A stretch of 64,000 bases of DNA, taken from the NCBI GenBank assembly GCA_030220185.1, contig JASPKZ010010273.1, forward strand, positions 2,413,501-2,477,500, in the 5' to 3' direction. This stretch comes from Diploptera punctata. Its lineage: Eukaryota; Arthropoda; Insecta; Blattodea; Blaberidae. Under the pieces are notes generated by a model. That model ran no database searches. It was not told where the DNA came from and saw nothing but the letters and a program-made list of their open reading frames with translations. Position numbers and translations under genes: made by a program. Shown here piece by piece: positions 54,803 through 64,000 of the stretch. Within the stretch, counting starts at the first letter, position 1. Each line of letters begins with the position of its first letter.

Positions 54803-55568
54803 TAGAGCCCGGACTTATATTCAAAATGCATGTTTTGTTTTACGTATTAAAAAGTATGCGGAAATCATTTAGGCCTACATGTTAAGTGGGCTCTTCACAG
54901 ACAATTTGAGCGGTATTTGATAATGCATAAAAATGCATATTCCCGGAAAAAATGCTTATTTTAGATTTTTAATGCTAAAATGCATATTTTACTCCTAAAT
55001 GTCGTATTCAATTATAATTTCCCTTTCAGCTAATTACTAGTAATTAGTTAATTATTAATTAATATTTTTCAAACTAATAAAGTCTAACGTGTATATTTAC
55101 ATCTGTGTAATAGAGGAATACCCGTGAACTTTGAGAAATAAAATCACGGTATTGCTAAAATCGCATTTCATTAGCTTAGTGAAATATTAAATAAAAATCC
55201 TGGCTACAATAGAATTTGTCAAATTAGTAAAATGCTCTCTGGTGATAGTGAAAAAAACTGTAACCGAAGAGGAATTCACTGAAGAAGAACTGTGGTGCTT
55301 TTAACATGCACCTGTGACATCATGTGATGTAGAAAGGACATTTTCAATGTATAAAACCTTCTTCACTGACAGATGAAGGAGCTTCACCCAAGAAAACCTC
55401 ACGAAAACCTTCCTTATCTCTGTAACAGCCGGTATTAAGCTAAGATTACCCACAAAACAAATAATTTATTTGATTTTATTAAATCTGTTTTTGCATATTT
55501 AGGGTACATATTTTCTACATTTTTCATGCATATTTGCTACTTTATTTTGCATACAAATCTGGGCTCTA
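54803..55568 (+). mobile_element. hAT-like non-autonomous element 2, opposite orientation
   Basis: 766 bp, same family as element 1 but inverted. Terminal repeats TAGAGCCCGGACTTATATTC and, in reverse complement, TAGAGCCCAGATTTGTATGC. Perfect 8-bp duplication CTTAGTAC at 54795-54802 and 55569-55576. Plus-strand remnant APVTSCDVERTFSMYKTFF and TDR, with a stop just before; the canonical hAT signature usually reads S...ER.FS.

The rest of the transposase is absent. Confidence 0.93.
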
Positions 55569-55576
55569 CTTAGTAC

Positions 55577-56645
55577 ATACTCTGAAAAAAAAATAGGCAA
55601 GTTCCACGTACAACATGTTTCATATACTCAATGGTTTAAAGCGCTAGTATTCACGGGTTCGTTGGATAAATGTTGAAAACTATTTGAAATATAGGCTTAT
55701 AATACTATGCCATCTTTGATCGTCGGCAGATGCGGGTTGTTGGGGGTAATGTAACACAGTAGCCATCTATGAAACCAGTACTAACCTGTTGAATTTTAGA
55801 GCAGGAGTATCTTTCATATAAAGATTGGATATCACGTTTATTTGTATTTTTTTAATTTTTTTATTTGTTATAAATAGGCTAGAATAGTACGAAGAACCAG
55901 CTTACTGTGTGTATCAGCACTGCTTAGTTTCTTCATATGAGAAATCTTTAATTACTAGAGATTAATAAATATTTATTTAATTACTAGAGATTTAATAAAT
56001 ATTTCACCTTCCAATGATGTGACGTTGGCTAAGCTTCAACCATAGAATAAAATAAACTCTGAACTCTGAACAGCGGTAACATGTACATAAGAGTAGGATT
56101 TAGACTTACAGGCAAAGTATAGGCCTACGTCGGTGGAATATAAAAGTTGTGCGCTGATTGTTTGCAGCATTTGGAGTGAAATGTAACTAATGTAAAGTGG
56201 TTATTGTAAACTGTACACTTAGATTCAACCCAGAAAGTTACTGTGTGTTTGGAATAGCGAACTGGGTTGTCATTTTAACAGTATTTTCTTGAGAGAAATC
56301 CTTATATAAAACTGAAGATTGCAACACAGCAAGTACATAGTTGTAAGTTGTAGCCGTCCAAGCCACCCCTCACTTAAAGAAAAAAAAAAGATTACTACTT
56401 GTCACTGAGCTCTTGGGGATCTGTACTATCCTGGGAGAAAGTCTCGACTCTCATATTTACATAAAACTAGTTTGCATGCCGTAAAAGTTAAAATATATCT
56501 TTTAAATGTATAGTACATAGATTTGGAAAAAAGTACTGCTAACCTTGTCCCTCCATCCTCCTTAACAAAAAAATACCATTATTATGAGTTTGGCAACATC
56601 TACCCTCTGTAAGAAGGGGGACACTGGCATAGCCCATAAGGTCTA
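55577..56645. other. no gene; small duplications
   Basis: A ~30-bp tandem duplication (TTACTAGAGATTAATAAATA type) lies near 55950-56005. At 56205-56250 the reverse complement resembles the unit of the adjoining 55-bp array (GTAACTTTCTGGGTTGAATC). No coding evidence. Confidence 0.5.
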
Positions 56646-57086
56646 TAGTAACTTCCTGGGTTGAATTAGAGTGTAGCTGTAACCAGACGGTACAGAACGT
56701 TAGTAACTTCCTGGGTTGAATTAGAGTGTAGCTGTAACCAGATGGTACAGAACGTTAGTAACTTCCTGGGTTGAATTAGAGTGTAGCTGTAACCAGACGG
56801 TACAGAACGTTAGTAACTTCCTGGGTTGAATTAGAGTGTAGCTGTAACCAGACGGTACAAAACGTTAGTAACTTCCTGGGTTGAATTAGAGTGTAGCTGT
56901 AACCAGACGGTACAGAACGTTAGTAACTTCCTGGGTTGAATTAGAGTGTAGCTGTAACCAGACGGTACAGAACGTTAGTAACTTCCTGGGTTGAATTAGA
57001 GTGTAGCTGTAACCAGACGGTACAGAACGTTAGTAACTTCCTGGGTTGAATTAGAGTGTAGCTGTAACCAGACGGTACAGAACGTT
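56646..57086. repeat. 55-bp tandem repeat, 8 copies
   Basis: Unit AGTAACTTCCTGGGTTGAAT... ending GACGGTACAGAACGTT, period 55, starting near 56647 and repeated to 57086. Only two or three substitutions are visible over the array (GATGG for GACGG in unit 2, ACAAAAC for ACAGAAC in unit 4). Confidence 0.97.
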
Positions 57087-57610
57087 GTTCTAAATTCCTT
57101 CCCTCTGACGTAATTTTCAAAGGTCGCATCAGCCGTACGCAGATACCGTGTTTACGAAGGAATTGTTCAATCTCTAGTAATTGTAAAGAACGTTCATTGT
57201 GTTACGACACGGATTAGTTTTGATGTCCGCCACGTGTAGAAAAATTCTGTTCAAATAATAAATCGTTTGATGTATTCAAAATGCATGTGAAAACATACGA
57301 TGGATAATTGACATATTCTTAAGAGAAGGTGTGGATAGAGCAGCAAAATATAACGATGGTAAACATAGTGTAACCTGCAACACAAATTTAAAATCTTCAC
57401 TAAGAAGCAACTCACTAAATCTTATCGTCAGTGATCAACCGGATTATTGCGGATAATCGTGTTTGTTTACTGAATGACTTTTATTAAATTATTTTATTTT
57501 ATTTTAAGATAAATTTAATATTTTTTGCATTAGTTGTTAATGTCTTGTGACACTATTAGAAGCACGTGGTGAAAATAATTGTTGTTCATTCAATTGTTAT
57601 TATCTTTTAG
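57087..57610. other. no recognised feature
   Basis: Non-repetitive by eye. It ends in a pyrimidine-rich stretch and AG at 57609-57610, consistent with a splice acceptor for the next entry. Confidence 0.4.
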
Positions 57611-57722
57611 GCCCATCATCGATCAGATTGAAGAAACCACTTTCTATTTACAATGGCGGACCAGAGAGAACAGGGACTGCAATTAATAATTACTCGGATG
57701 CAAAATAACGTCTTAGTACAAG
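57611..57722 (+). CDS. possible host coding exon with start codon
   Basis: Preceded by TTGTTATTATCTTTTAG, a good 3' splice-site sequence. Followed after ACAAG by GTTAGT, a good 5' splice site. Inside, ATG at 57653 sits in the favourable context TTTACAATGGCGG and opens 23 codons (MADQREQGLQLI...) to the donor, leaving one base over (phase 1). Codons are more balanced than in the AT-rich surroundings. I recognise no protein, and downstream exons could not be assigned. It may be chance. Confidence 0.28.
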
Positions 57723-58505
57723 GTTAGTCGTGAGGGTAAGATATCGTTTCACAGTTGTCAAATCTTGGGGAGATCTGAAGAAGTTCTGGTCTGAGGTTAG
57801 TTTGTTTCAACGGGAGAAGAACAAACTTCGAACGGATACATTTTGAAGTACACAGTCGCCTCCGTTTGTCAGCTGACTCCAGTAGTTATTAACCATGTGA
57901 GAACAGATTATATTAGATGCTATAGGATAGCTATTAAAGACAAAATAACCTATTAACAAGGAAGCTGTAGGTCACCGATCTAGACAACTGTTTTGACTGG
58001 AGTAAAGTAATTTTAGAGGGTGTGTGTTGGAGTATATCGAGAGCCAGGTCGCAGGATTATTCCGCGAAATGTGTTCCTACGTTAGGTAGGTATGCATTTG
58101 GACTGACGGATGGCTGACAGTGACGGGCACCGTCCAGTTTGCTGCATACTGTAGCCTGCTAGGCTTTCTTCGCAGCTAGTTCCTTTGTGGCTATCAAGAT
58201 GGAGTTGTGGATCATTAATCCTAGCCATATGGCGGCAAGATGTTTTCACCGAATATGTCGATTATTGGGATTAAAAGTGGACATTGTCACACTAGAATTT
58301 GGGTGTCAGAGACTGCACTGCCGGCAAGCAGAGAGTTCGAAAGCCAAACAGTGCAGAGTGATAAGTACGGTATTTGGTGCACATGGTACAGGATATTGAT
58401 GTCTCGTTCTATCTTCTATGTCACTAGATTTTCAAGTTATTGGGAACGCTCAGACGAAATTAAGTGAGAGAAATCGTAGTTTATTAAAAATTGACCCACC
58501 TCGGA
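57723..58505. other. higher-GC unique-looking segment
   Basis: No repeat family recognised. A 70-codon ORF at 58187-58399 (MAIKMELWIINPSHMAAR...) overlaps another frame and has no similarity I recognise. If the exon at 57611 is real, this would be intron and possibly further exon sequence. Confidence 0.35.
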
Positions 58506-58518
58506 ATCAGGACGAACT

Positions 58519-59051
58519 AACTAACTCTAACTAACTCACTGGCACTTTCGAACCCTTAGGTTCATGGCCGCGCGGACATAAGCTCTTCATACATCCCTAT
58601 CCTGAGCCAATGTTATCCAATCATCCCTTGTATAATCTACTTCCCCCAAGTCAGTTAATGTTATTCTCCCATCTCATTCTTGGTCTACCAACTGGGCGTT
58701 TTCTCTCTGGTTTTCCTACAAGAAGCTTCCATGCACGCCTTTCATTCCCCATTCGTGCCACATGTCCCGCCCATCGCAGTCTACGAGACTTAACTGTTCT
58801 CATTATATCTGGCTTCCTATAAATACCATGTAATTCATTGTTATGCAGTCTTCTCCATTCACCTATCTGTTCATCTCTCTTTGGTCCAAAAAATTTCCTA
58901 AGAACTTTATTCTCAAATCCTCGTAATCTCCTTTCCTTCCTTAAAGTAAGAGTCCATGTTTCGCATCCATGTAATAAAACTGGTCGAATAATAGTTTTAT
59001 ATATTTTCAGTTTAACGTTTTTTGAAAGGAGTTGGGAAATCAAGAGTTTCT
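58519..59051 (-). mobile_element. LINE-B 3' part with 13-bp target duplication
   Basis: Perfect duplication ATCAGGACGAACT at 58506-58518 and 59052-59064. A minus-strand frame of 130 codons starts in QLLSKNVKLKIYKTIIRPVL and carries HGCETWTLTLRKERRLRGF, GPKRDEQIGEWRRLHNNELH and GHVARMGNERRAWKLLVGKP. It stops after RMRWENNIN because of a small deletion near 58650. The end is CGAAAGTGCCAGTGAG and a GTTAGAGTTAGTTAG tail. One of the younger LINE-B copies. Confidence 0.95.
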
Positions 59052-59064
59052 ATCAGGACGAACT

Positions 59065-59712
59065 GTGAGATCAAATTCTAGGCATGTGGGATAACCTTGT
59101 CTACATCAAGACTATTTCCAAAGCTTGTCATTTGCATGCTCATAGGAATAGAACAGAAGGATTAACGGTAAAATTAAAATATTGGTGGAAGAGATACTAA
59201 GTAGGGTTCATTTTCCTAAGGTAATAGCCCTAGTATTTTAATCAATAACAATATGTCAAAATATTCGTCAATTTATCATCTCTTTTCTGTGTATTATGGC
59301 TATTAAATATAATTAGGAAGATCGATTCAAGATTTCGATTAATATTTTCATTTTTTTTTTGCACAGCCATAGAAATTCTCCTAAGATTAGAAAATATTTT
59401 TTCATAACAAAACAAAATGTAGTGAAACAGTTTTGCAAGCGTCTGGAAAATAAAAATCAAATAGAAAACTGTCCATAGGGCTCGAACCCACACTCTTGTG
59501 AACTCTCAGCATGCACATTGATTAAGTTATTCATCTTCGAAGTTTAATCGTGAAGTTAGATTATGACAAGTAAAAGTTTATTTCTGTTCTTAATGGATTA
59601 TTCGAGTACAAAGTAATATCTTTTTAAGTTCATCTTGTGCTCCATATTTCATGATTTACGTGAGATTTCAGAACTCATTTCGATAGTTAGAGTTTTGTTC
59701 AAATGTTACATG
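59065..59712. other. non-coding, one tRNA-like piece
   Basis: The reverse complement near 59465-59530 contains GTGTGGGTTCGAGCCCTATG, a B-box/T-arm-like piece with a weak head. Otherwise nothing. Confidence 0.35.
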
Positions 59713-60393
59713 GACTATTTAACTCATGCCCCAAATGGGAGTCAATTACCAATCACGTTTCAATGATTTCTGTTTTACAACCAATCAGAGTCGTGTTTCA
59801 CGAAATATTTATCAGTGTTATAATTACCATATTAAACAAAGCTCCTCCTTTTTAATATTCTGAACAGGTCTGACCGTTATTTTGCAGTGACTGAGCCTAT
59901 AAGAAATACGGCTACCAGATTGTATATATAGTGCATACATATCAACATTTGTAGCAATTGATTATACCACCAAAAAAATAAACCACCGTTTGCACTTTCT
60001 TAAATGTATTTTTTCCCAGGTAATTATCCAGAAAAATATAATTGTCATATTTACATCATACGACATCAGAAATGAATTAATATACAGATTGATGTGTTTC
60101 ATTTTTTCTCCACTAGAGAGCATTCTTACAATATTGCGTTCCTTTGGCAATAAATAGTATGATCTGGTTGCAGTGATAAACAAAAGAAGCAGTAGAAGCG
60201 TACCTATCGTTTCTCATTTGTTTTCAAACATCGCCGTTTGCATTAAATATATAAATAGTTTGGAATAACTACAGTTAAATAATGATTTGTGAGTAAACAG
60301 CTTAATTTTATTCGTTAAATTGTCCTAACAAATGCCACACTTGATTTCCAAATTCTCTAGATAAATTGGAAATCACTCGTGGCATTACTTAAG
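59713..60393 (+). mobile_element. helentron-like element, copy 6
   Basis: Sense is plus. 5' end GACTATTTAACTCATGCCCC; inverted partner GTTAAATTGTC (one mismatch) at 60314-60324. The 3' palindrome is the short form: GATTTCCAAATTCTCTAG then ATAAATTGGAAATCAC. Ends GGCATTACTTAAG. A minus-strand 73-codon ORF at 59962-60183 corresponds to the plus-strand ORF of copy 1. Confidence 0.8.
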
Positions 60394-60419
60394 ATTATTA
60401 AGTACAATATAAGCATAGA

Positions 60420-61440
60420 ATAGATAAAAAATGCCCCTAAGAATTTTCAAGAAAGATTAATAAAATTCTATAACAAGTACTGGAAACAAATACAATACCA
60501 GAAAATGGAAAATTGGAAAAATAATCTCAATATTTAAAAAAAGCGATAAAACAAAGCCAGACAACTATAGAGGCATAAGCTTACTATGTGCAGCATACAA
60601 AATATATACAAAAATGTTCAACCCAAGATTAACAACTATAGTAGACGCAATAATATCAGAGGAGCAGACAGGTTTTAGGAAAGGAAGAAGCTGCACAGAC
60701 AATGTATTCACTTTAAAACAAATAATAGAGAAGCGAAGAGAATTCAATTTAGAGACGCACATCCTCTTTATAGATTATAAGAAGGCATTTGCTAAAGTGT
60801 CTAGACCAAAATTATGGAACATATTAAGTGAAAAAGGAATTCCACTACACTTGATAGCAGTAATTAAGAAAATGTATGAGAAAACAAAAATAAAAATAAA
60901 TCAAACGGAACCAATACGTATAACAGGAGGAGTTAGACAAGGTTGTCCACTATCAACCACTCTTTTCAACATTTATTTCGACAACATGATACGATCATGG
61001 AACAAATAACGACTGGGGGAATTAACTTAGAAAATATAGTAATAAAAACAGTAGCCTTTGTAGATAACCAGATTTTAATAGCAAAAACATAGGACGAACT
61101 ACAAAGAATGCTATACAAACTATATTTTAATTCAGGAGAAACAATACTACCAGAATCACATATTTTTCTTTCTGAGACAAAAAAAAAGTTTATTTTTTGT
61201 TGGTCAGTGTTGTCTTTGAACCATGCACCTAAGTAAATTTCAATTCCTCTCTCTAAGAGTATAATGACTAGTATGGTACTCATACCAATGAGTTGTAAAA
61301 CGTGAATTAAAAAAACCTTTTCGATAAAAAACATTAAAACTATCATTTTAACATTTTTATAGAGTTAACATAAAAATTATAATATGATCTTTAATACCAG
61401 AGAAACAAGATTTGAGATAGTGCCAAGTGTAAGATACCTG
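60420..61440 (+). mobile_element. RTE-like LINE-A, RT part, degenerate
   Basis: Broken frames read KIISIFKKSDKTKPDNYRG-type fingers, EEQTGFRKGRSCTDNVFTL, motif A HILFIDYKKAFAKVSRPK, motif B RITGGVRQGCPLSTTLFNIY, then a stop. Motif C has decayed to VAFVDNQILIAKT instead of FADD. Motif A carries Ala-Lys where Asp-Arg is usual (AFAKV for AFDRV). The thumb coding is interrupted by ~260 nt of unassigned sequence (61120-61385). Closest relative is the 36.0-37.3 kb copy. Confidence 0.8.
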
Positions 61441-61559
61441 TAGTAAGCCCGGATAATGTTGTCTTGCGCAAGACACACACGTGTACCTCGAGGCTCATGA
61501 CATAATAATTACATCACAATGCTTGAGTTATATTCTGTAATAAATACAACGCATCTTGC

Positions 61560-61795
61560 AAATTCACTACACAGCGTATTACTTTTTTTTCCCCCTCTTT
61601 TTCGTTTACACTGTTTTCCCTCTTGTTTTACCTTTTTGATAACTTTCTGTTATTCTCACACATAGACACAAGGACAATACACACACCCAGACCAAAGGTG
61701 GAGATTAAAAATCTCCTCCCTGCCGGGAATCGACCCCCGGGTCGCCGGAGTGGAAGGTAGGGACTCTACCAACTACGCCACGGCGACGGACTTAT
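61560..61795 (-). mobile_element. tRNA-derived SINE (SINE3)
   Basis: The reverse complement begins GTCGCCGTGGCGTAGTTGGT (A-box TGGCGTAGTTGG) and has the B-box GGGGGTCGATTCCCGGCAGG. A short GC-rich hairpin GGAGATTTTTAATCTCC and a ~170-nt body follow. Both boxes are well kept. Not a canonical tRNA because the anticodon arm does not fold properly. Single copy here, 3' boundary uncertain. Confidence 0.65.
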
Positions 61796-61861
61796 AATAT
61801 ACAATATTGCTCTACCGAGTTTTCAAGAAGAAAAATAGAACAAGCTTAATGTTGGAGCAAT

Positions 61862-62041
61862 GTCTTGGTACACAAATACGGGAATTCCGCTGGTTCGAGT
61901 CCCCATGGGGAAGATATTTTCTCATTGAATTTCGGCCAGTACAAGATCGTTGGCCACCCAGTATCGTGAGGAATTAGGGTAGGTATGATAAGTAGCGGCT
62001 CCAAGCTGAAAGAACCAGCTATAATGGCGGGTGCCAGATTT

Positions 62042-62042
<1 letters not shown>
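61862..62042 (+). mobile_element. SINE2, truncated copy
   Basis: Contains CTGGTTCGAGTCCCCATGGG (B-box), TTTCTCATTGAATTTCGGCC and GAACCAGCTATAATGGCGGG, colinear with the reverse complement of 20399-20715. Its 3' third is missing; it adjoins the TAA array at the LINE-K 3' end. Confidence 0.8.
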
Positions 62043-62104
<62 letters not shown>

Positions 62105-62291
62105 TATTTATTCTGGCAGAGTTAAGGCCATAAGGCCCTCCCTTCCACTCAACCAGCACAAATACAAATAAATATTTGACAAATATAGATATACACTATA
62201 CTAATTATAAACAGTTAAAGATACAATGAATGTAGCAATGTAAATGTCATGTACAAACAACATTTTATAGGGTAATAACAATAATGATACG

Positions 62292-62342
<51 letters not shown>

Positions 62343-64000
62343 TAAATATGATACATTATACGGGAAACACCAATTAATATATATATCTTACACTGGATAA
62401 TAATGAAGTCGAGTTTAGAGCAAATATAAATTTAGATTTCTTTTAAAAGATGCCAATGTCTGGCAGCCCCTTATTTCTTGTGGTAGGGAATTCCAGTTGC
62501 GAGAAGTGGAGATGGTATATGACATGGAGTGATGTGATGTCCTATGTTGCGGTATATTAAGTAAGAGACTATGTTGTGATCTTGTGTTTAAGTTATGGTT
62601 TGAGGATAGATACTGGAAACGGGATGATAAATAATTGGGAATCGAGGTATGTAGGATCTTAAATAGGAGAATTAGACAGTGCGATTTTCTTCTCTCTTTT
62701 ATATGTAGCCATGACAATTCGTGGAATAATGGAGAAATGTGATCGTATTTTCGAACATTGAATATGAATCTGATACACATATTATGGACACGCTGCAGTT
62801 TGTCCGACAATCCGTCACTTATGTCAGTTAGTAGAACGTGACAGTAGTCAAAATGCGGTATCATAAAGTTTGGATTAAAATTCTTTTTAGATGTTTGTTT
62901 TACTTGCACATGCCAATTTAAATTAGAATCTAAGTAAAATCCCAAGTTTTTAACGACGTCGGTATAAGGAATTTGTTCATTATCTAATATGACAGCCGGC
63001 ATATTGCCATTGTTTATGAAGTGTAATAGCCTTGGATGTCCGATAATTATTGCTTGCGTTTTGTTTACATTTAGTTTCAGCCCATATTGTCTGGACAATA
63101 AAGATATATGCCTGAGGTCAGTGTTTACTTTGTCAATATATTCGTTAATTTCGTCAGGCCTAAAGTGTGTGTAAATCTGTAGGTCGTCGGCGTAAAGATG
63201 ATGCTTGCAGTTTTGTAGTTTCTTGGTCACGTCATTAATATAAATCGAGAAGAGAAGAGGAGCGAGGACGCCGCCTTGAGGTACCTGTTTCCTCACCAAG
63301 CGCCAGGAAGAAATGCGATTATTAACAGAAACTGATTGCTGACGATTAGTGAGGTAAGATGTAAACCAATCAAGGCAGTTTTCCGACAGATGTAGTGTCT
63401 TTAGTCTCGCTAGCATTAAGTCTATATCTACTGTGTCAAAGGCTTTGCTGTAGTCGAGTAGGACTATTGCGGTGAGTTTGCTTTTGTCCATTGAGTCTCT
63501 TATGACCTCTACAATGTCAAGTAGTGCAGTACTTGTATGATGTCCTGTTCTAAAACCAGACTGATGCTTATCAAGTAAGTCGTGTGTGATGAGGTTGTCT
63601 GTTAACTGTGAGTGTATTATGTGTTCCAGTGCTTTAGATAAACAGGGAAGAATACTAATTGGTCTATAATCATCGAGTGTTGTGGGAGTGTTTGATTTCG
63701 GTGTAGGACGAACTAGAGCTATTTTCCAGAGTCTGGGATAGGTCCCGGTCATTATAGAGGCATTAAAAATGTGGGTTATTGTTGGGAGAATAATGTCTAT
63801 TATTTTTTGCAGGAGAGTTATTTTTATATTGTCTATTCCTTGTGCTTTAGACTTAATACGTAATACTGCTCTTTTGGCTTCATCAGGTGAGATATAGGAA
63901 AAAAAGAATTTGTCTCGGGTAGGTTGGGAATATGACATTAGTTCATCTATTGTCTGTTGTTTGTGTTGTGATAGAAGGATTTTATTAATTTCCTTTTCCC
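62043..64000 (-). mobile_element. CR1-like LINE-K, 3' part, continues past the window
   Basis: Contains the ORF at 62415-64000, a ~310-nt 3' UTR with an internal (TAA)n array (62294-62341), the family signature CTTAACTCTGCCAGAATAAA in sense, and a terminal (TTA)n tail (62043-62100 on plus as TAA). This copy defines the family whose tails recur at 5.5, 33.1, 33.6, 37.7-38.6, 46.6 and 48.1 kb. Its 5' end lies outside the window. Confidence 0.85.
62415..64000 (-). CDS. CR1/jockey-group reverse transcriptase, partial, open at window edge
   Basis: Polymerase of the LINE; would prime reverse transcription of its own RNA at chromosomal nicks. No stop between the natural end at 62415 and the window edge (about 528 codons); the Met at 63938 is internal since the frame continues upstream (EKEINKILLSQHKQQ). 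Positions from that Met: fingers around 70-135 (DDYRPISILPCLSKALEH, HQSGFRTGHHTSTALL), motif A at 158-170 (VLLDYSKAFDTV), motif B at 219-236 (VPQGGVLAPLLFSIYIND), motif C at 249-252 (YADD), thumb LGFYLDSNLNW near 333. About 25 residues seem missing in frame between QTSKK and HFDYCHVLL. QGG replaces the usual QGS in motif B. Endonuclease, if present, lies upstream. Confidence 0.9.
   Translation of the reverse strand, partial: EKEINKILLSQHKQQTIDELMSYSQPTRDKFFFSYISPDEAKRAVLRIKSKAQGIDNIKITLLQKIIDIILPTITHIFNASIMTGTYPRLWKIALVRPTPKSNTPTTLDDYRPISILPCLSKALEHIIHSQLTDNLITHDLLDKHQSGFRTGHHTSTALLDIVEVIRDSMDKSKLTAIVLLDYSKAFDTVDIDLMLARLKTLHLSENCLDWFTSYLTNRQQSVSVNNRISSWRLVRKQVPQGGVLAPLLFSIYINDVTKKLQNCKHHLYADDLQIYTHFRPDEINEYIDKVNTDLRHISLLSRQYGLKLNVNKTQAIIIGHPRLLHFINNGNMPAVILDNEQIPYTDVVKNLGFYLDSNLNWHVQVKQTSKKNFNPNFMIPHFDYCHVLLTDISDGLSDKLQRVHNMCIRFIFNVRKYDHISPLFHELSWLHIKERRKSHCLILLFKILHTSIPNYLSSRFQYLSSNHNLNTRSQHSLLLNIPQHRTSHHSMSYTISTSRNWNSLPQEIRGCQTLASFKRNLNLYLL

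Noticed and set aside
61725..61795. Functional tRNA gene on minus
   Set aside because: A- and B-boxes are good, but the anticodon arm does not fold, and a SINE-like body follows.

Overview
The window looks like non-genic chromosomal DNA from a large, AT-rich, repeat-dense arthropod genome, most probably an insect. Reasons: several insect-type non-LTR retrotransposon families with their typical C-terminal tails, mariner, DD41D-like, pogo-like and hAT DNA transposons, tRNA-derived SINEs, long simple-sequence arrays, no bacterial gene organisation, and a nuclear insertion of an insect-like mitochondrial ND5 fragment. A cockroach, termite or orthopteran-sized genome fits, but that is inference. 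No conventional host gene can be named; one possible host coding exon is proposed at 57611-57722.

Layout. 1-10 kb: a LINE 3' end, a CAGA array, a helentron-like element carrying a nested SINE, a dead mariner, an internally deleted pogo-like element set between TA arrays, and a second helentron-like copy. 9.6-16 kb: a nine-copy 68-bp minisatellite, a Penelope-like 3' end, SINE and LINE pieces, a three-copy 165-bp repeat, a 470-bp inverted repeat and a third helentron-like copy. 16-30 kb: LINE fragments, a fourth helentron-like copy inside a LINE, two SINE families, a Penelope-like palindrome, and two fold-back structures with tRNA-like arms. 30-38 kb: a pogo/jerky-like transposase remnant, LINE copies, and a DD41D-like transposon inside a LINE. 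39-50 kb: a second deleted pogo-like element, the longest endonuclease-RT LINE, a LINE interrupted by an ND5 fragment, a LINE interrupted by a CR1-like tail, and long AAT/ATT and GA arrays. 51-64 kb: helentron-like copies 5 and 6, two oppositely oriented hAT elements with perfect 8-bp duplications, an eight-copy 55-bp array, more LINEs and SINEs, and at the right edge a CR1-like reverse transcriptase ORF still open where the window ends.

The elements form a stratified record of insertion. Many boundaries can be proved from target-site duplications or from rejoining the interrupted host frame. The main leads are: (1) the 221-bp ND5 fragment between two 7-bp direct repeats inside a LINE; (2) a six-copy family with the asymmetric terminal inverted repeat and 3' palindrome layout of helentron-derived elements; (3) a SINE family sharing its 3' end with one of the LINE families; (4) the DD41D-like insertion whose removal restores the LINE frame; and (5) several long inverted repeats able to form hairpin RNA.
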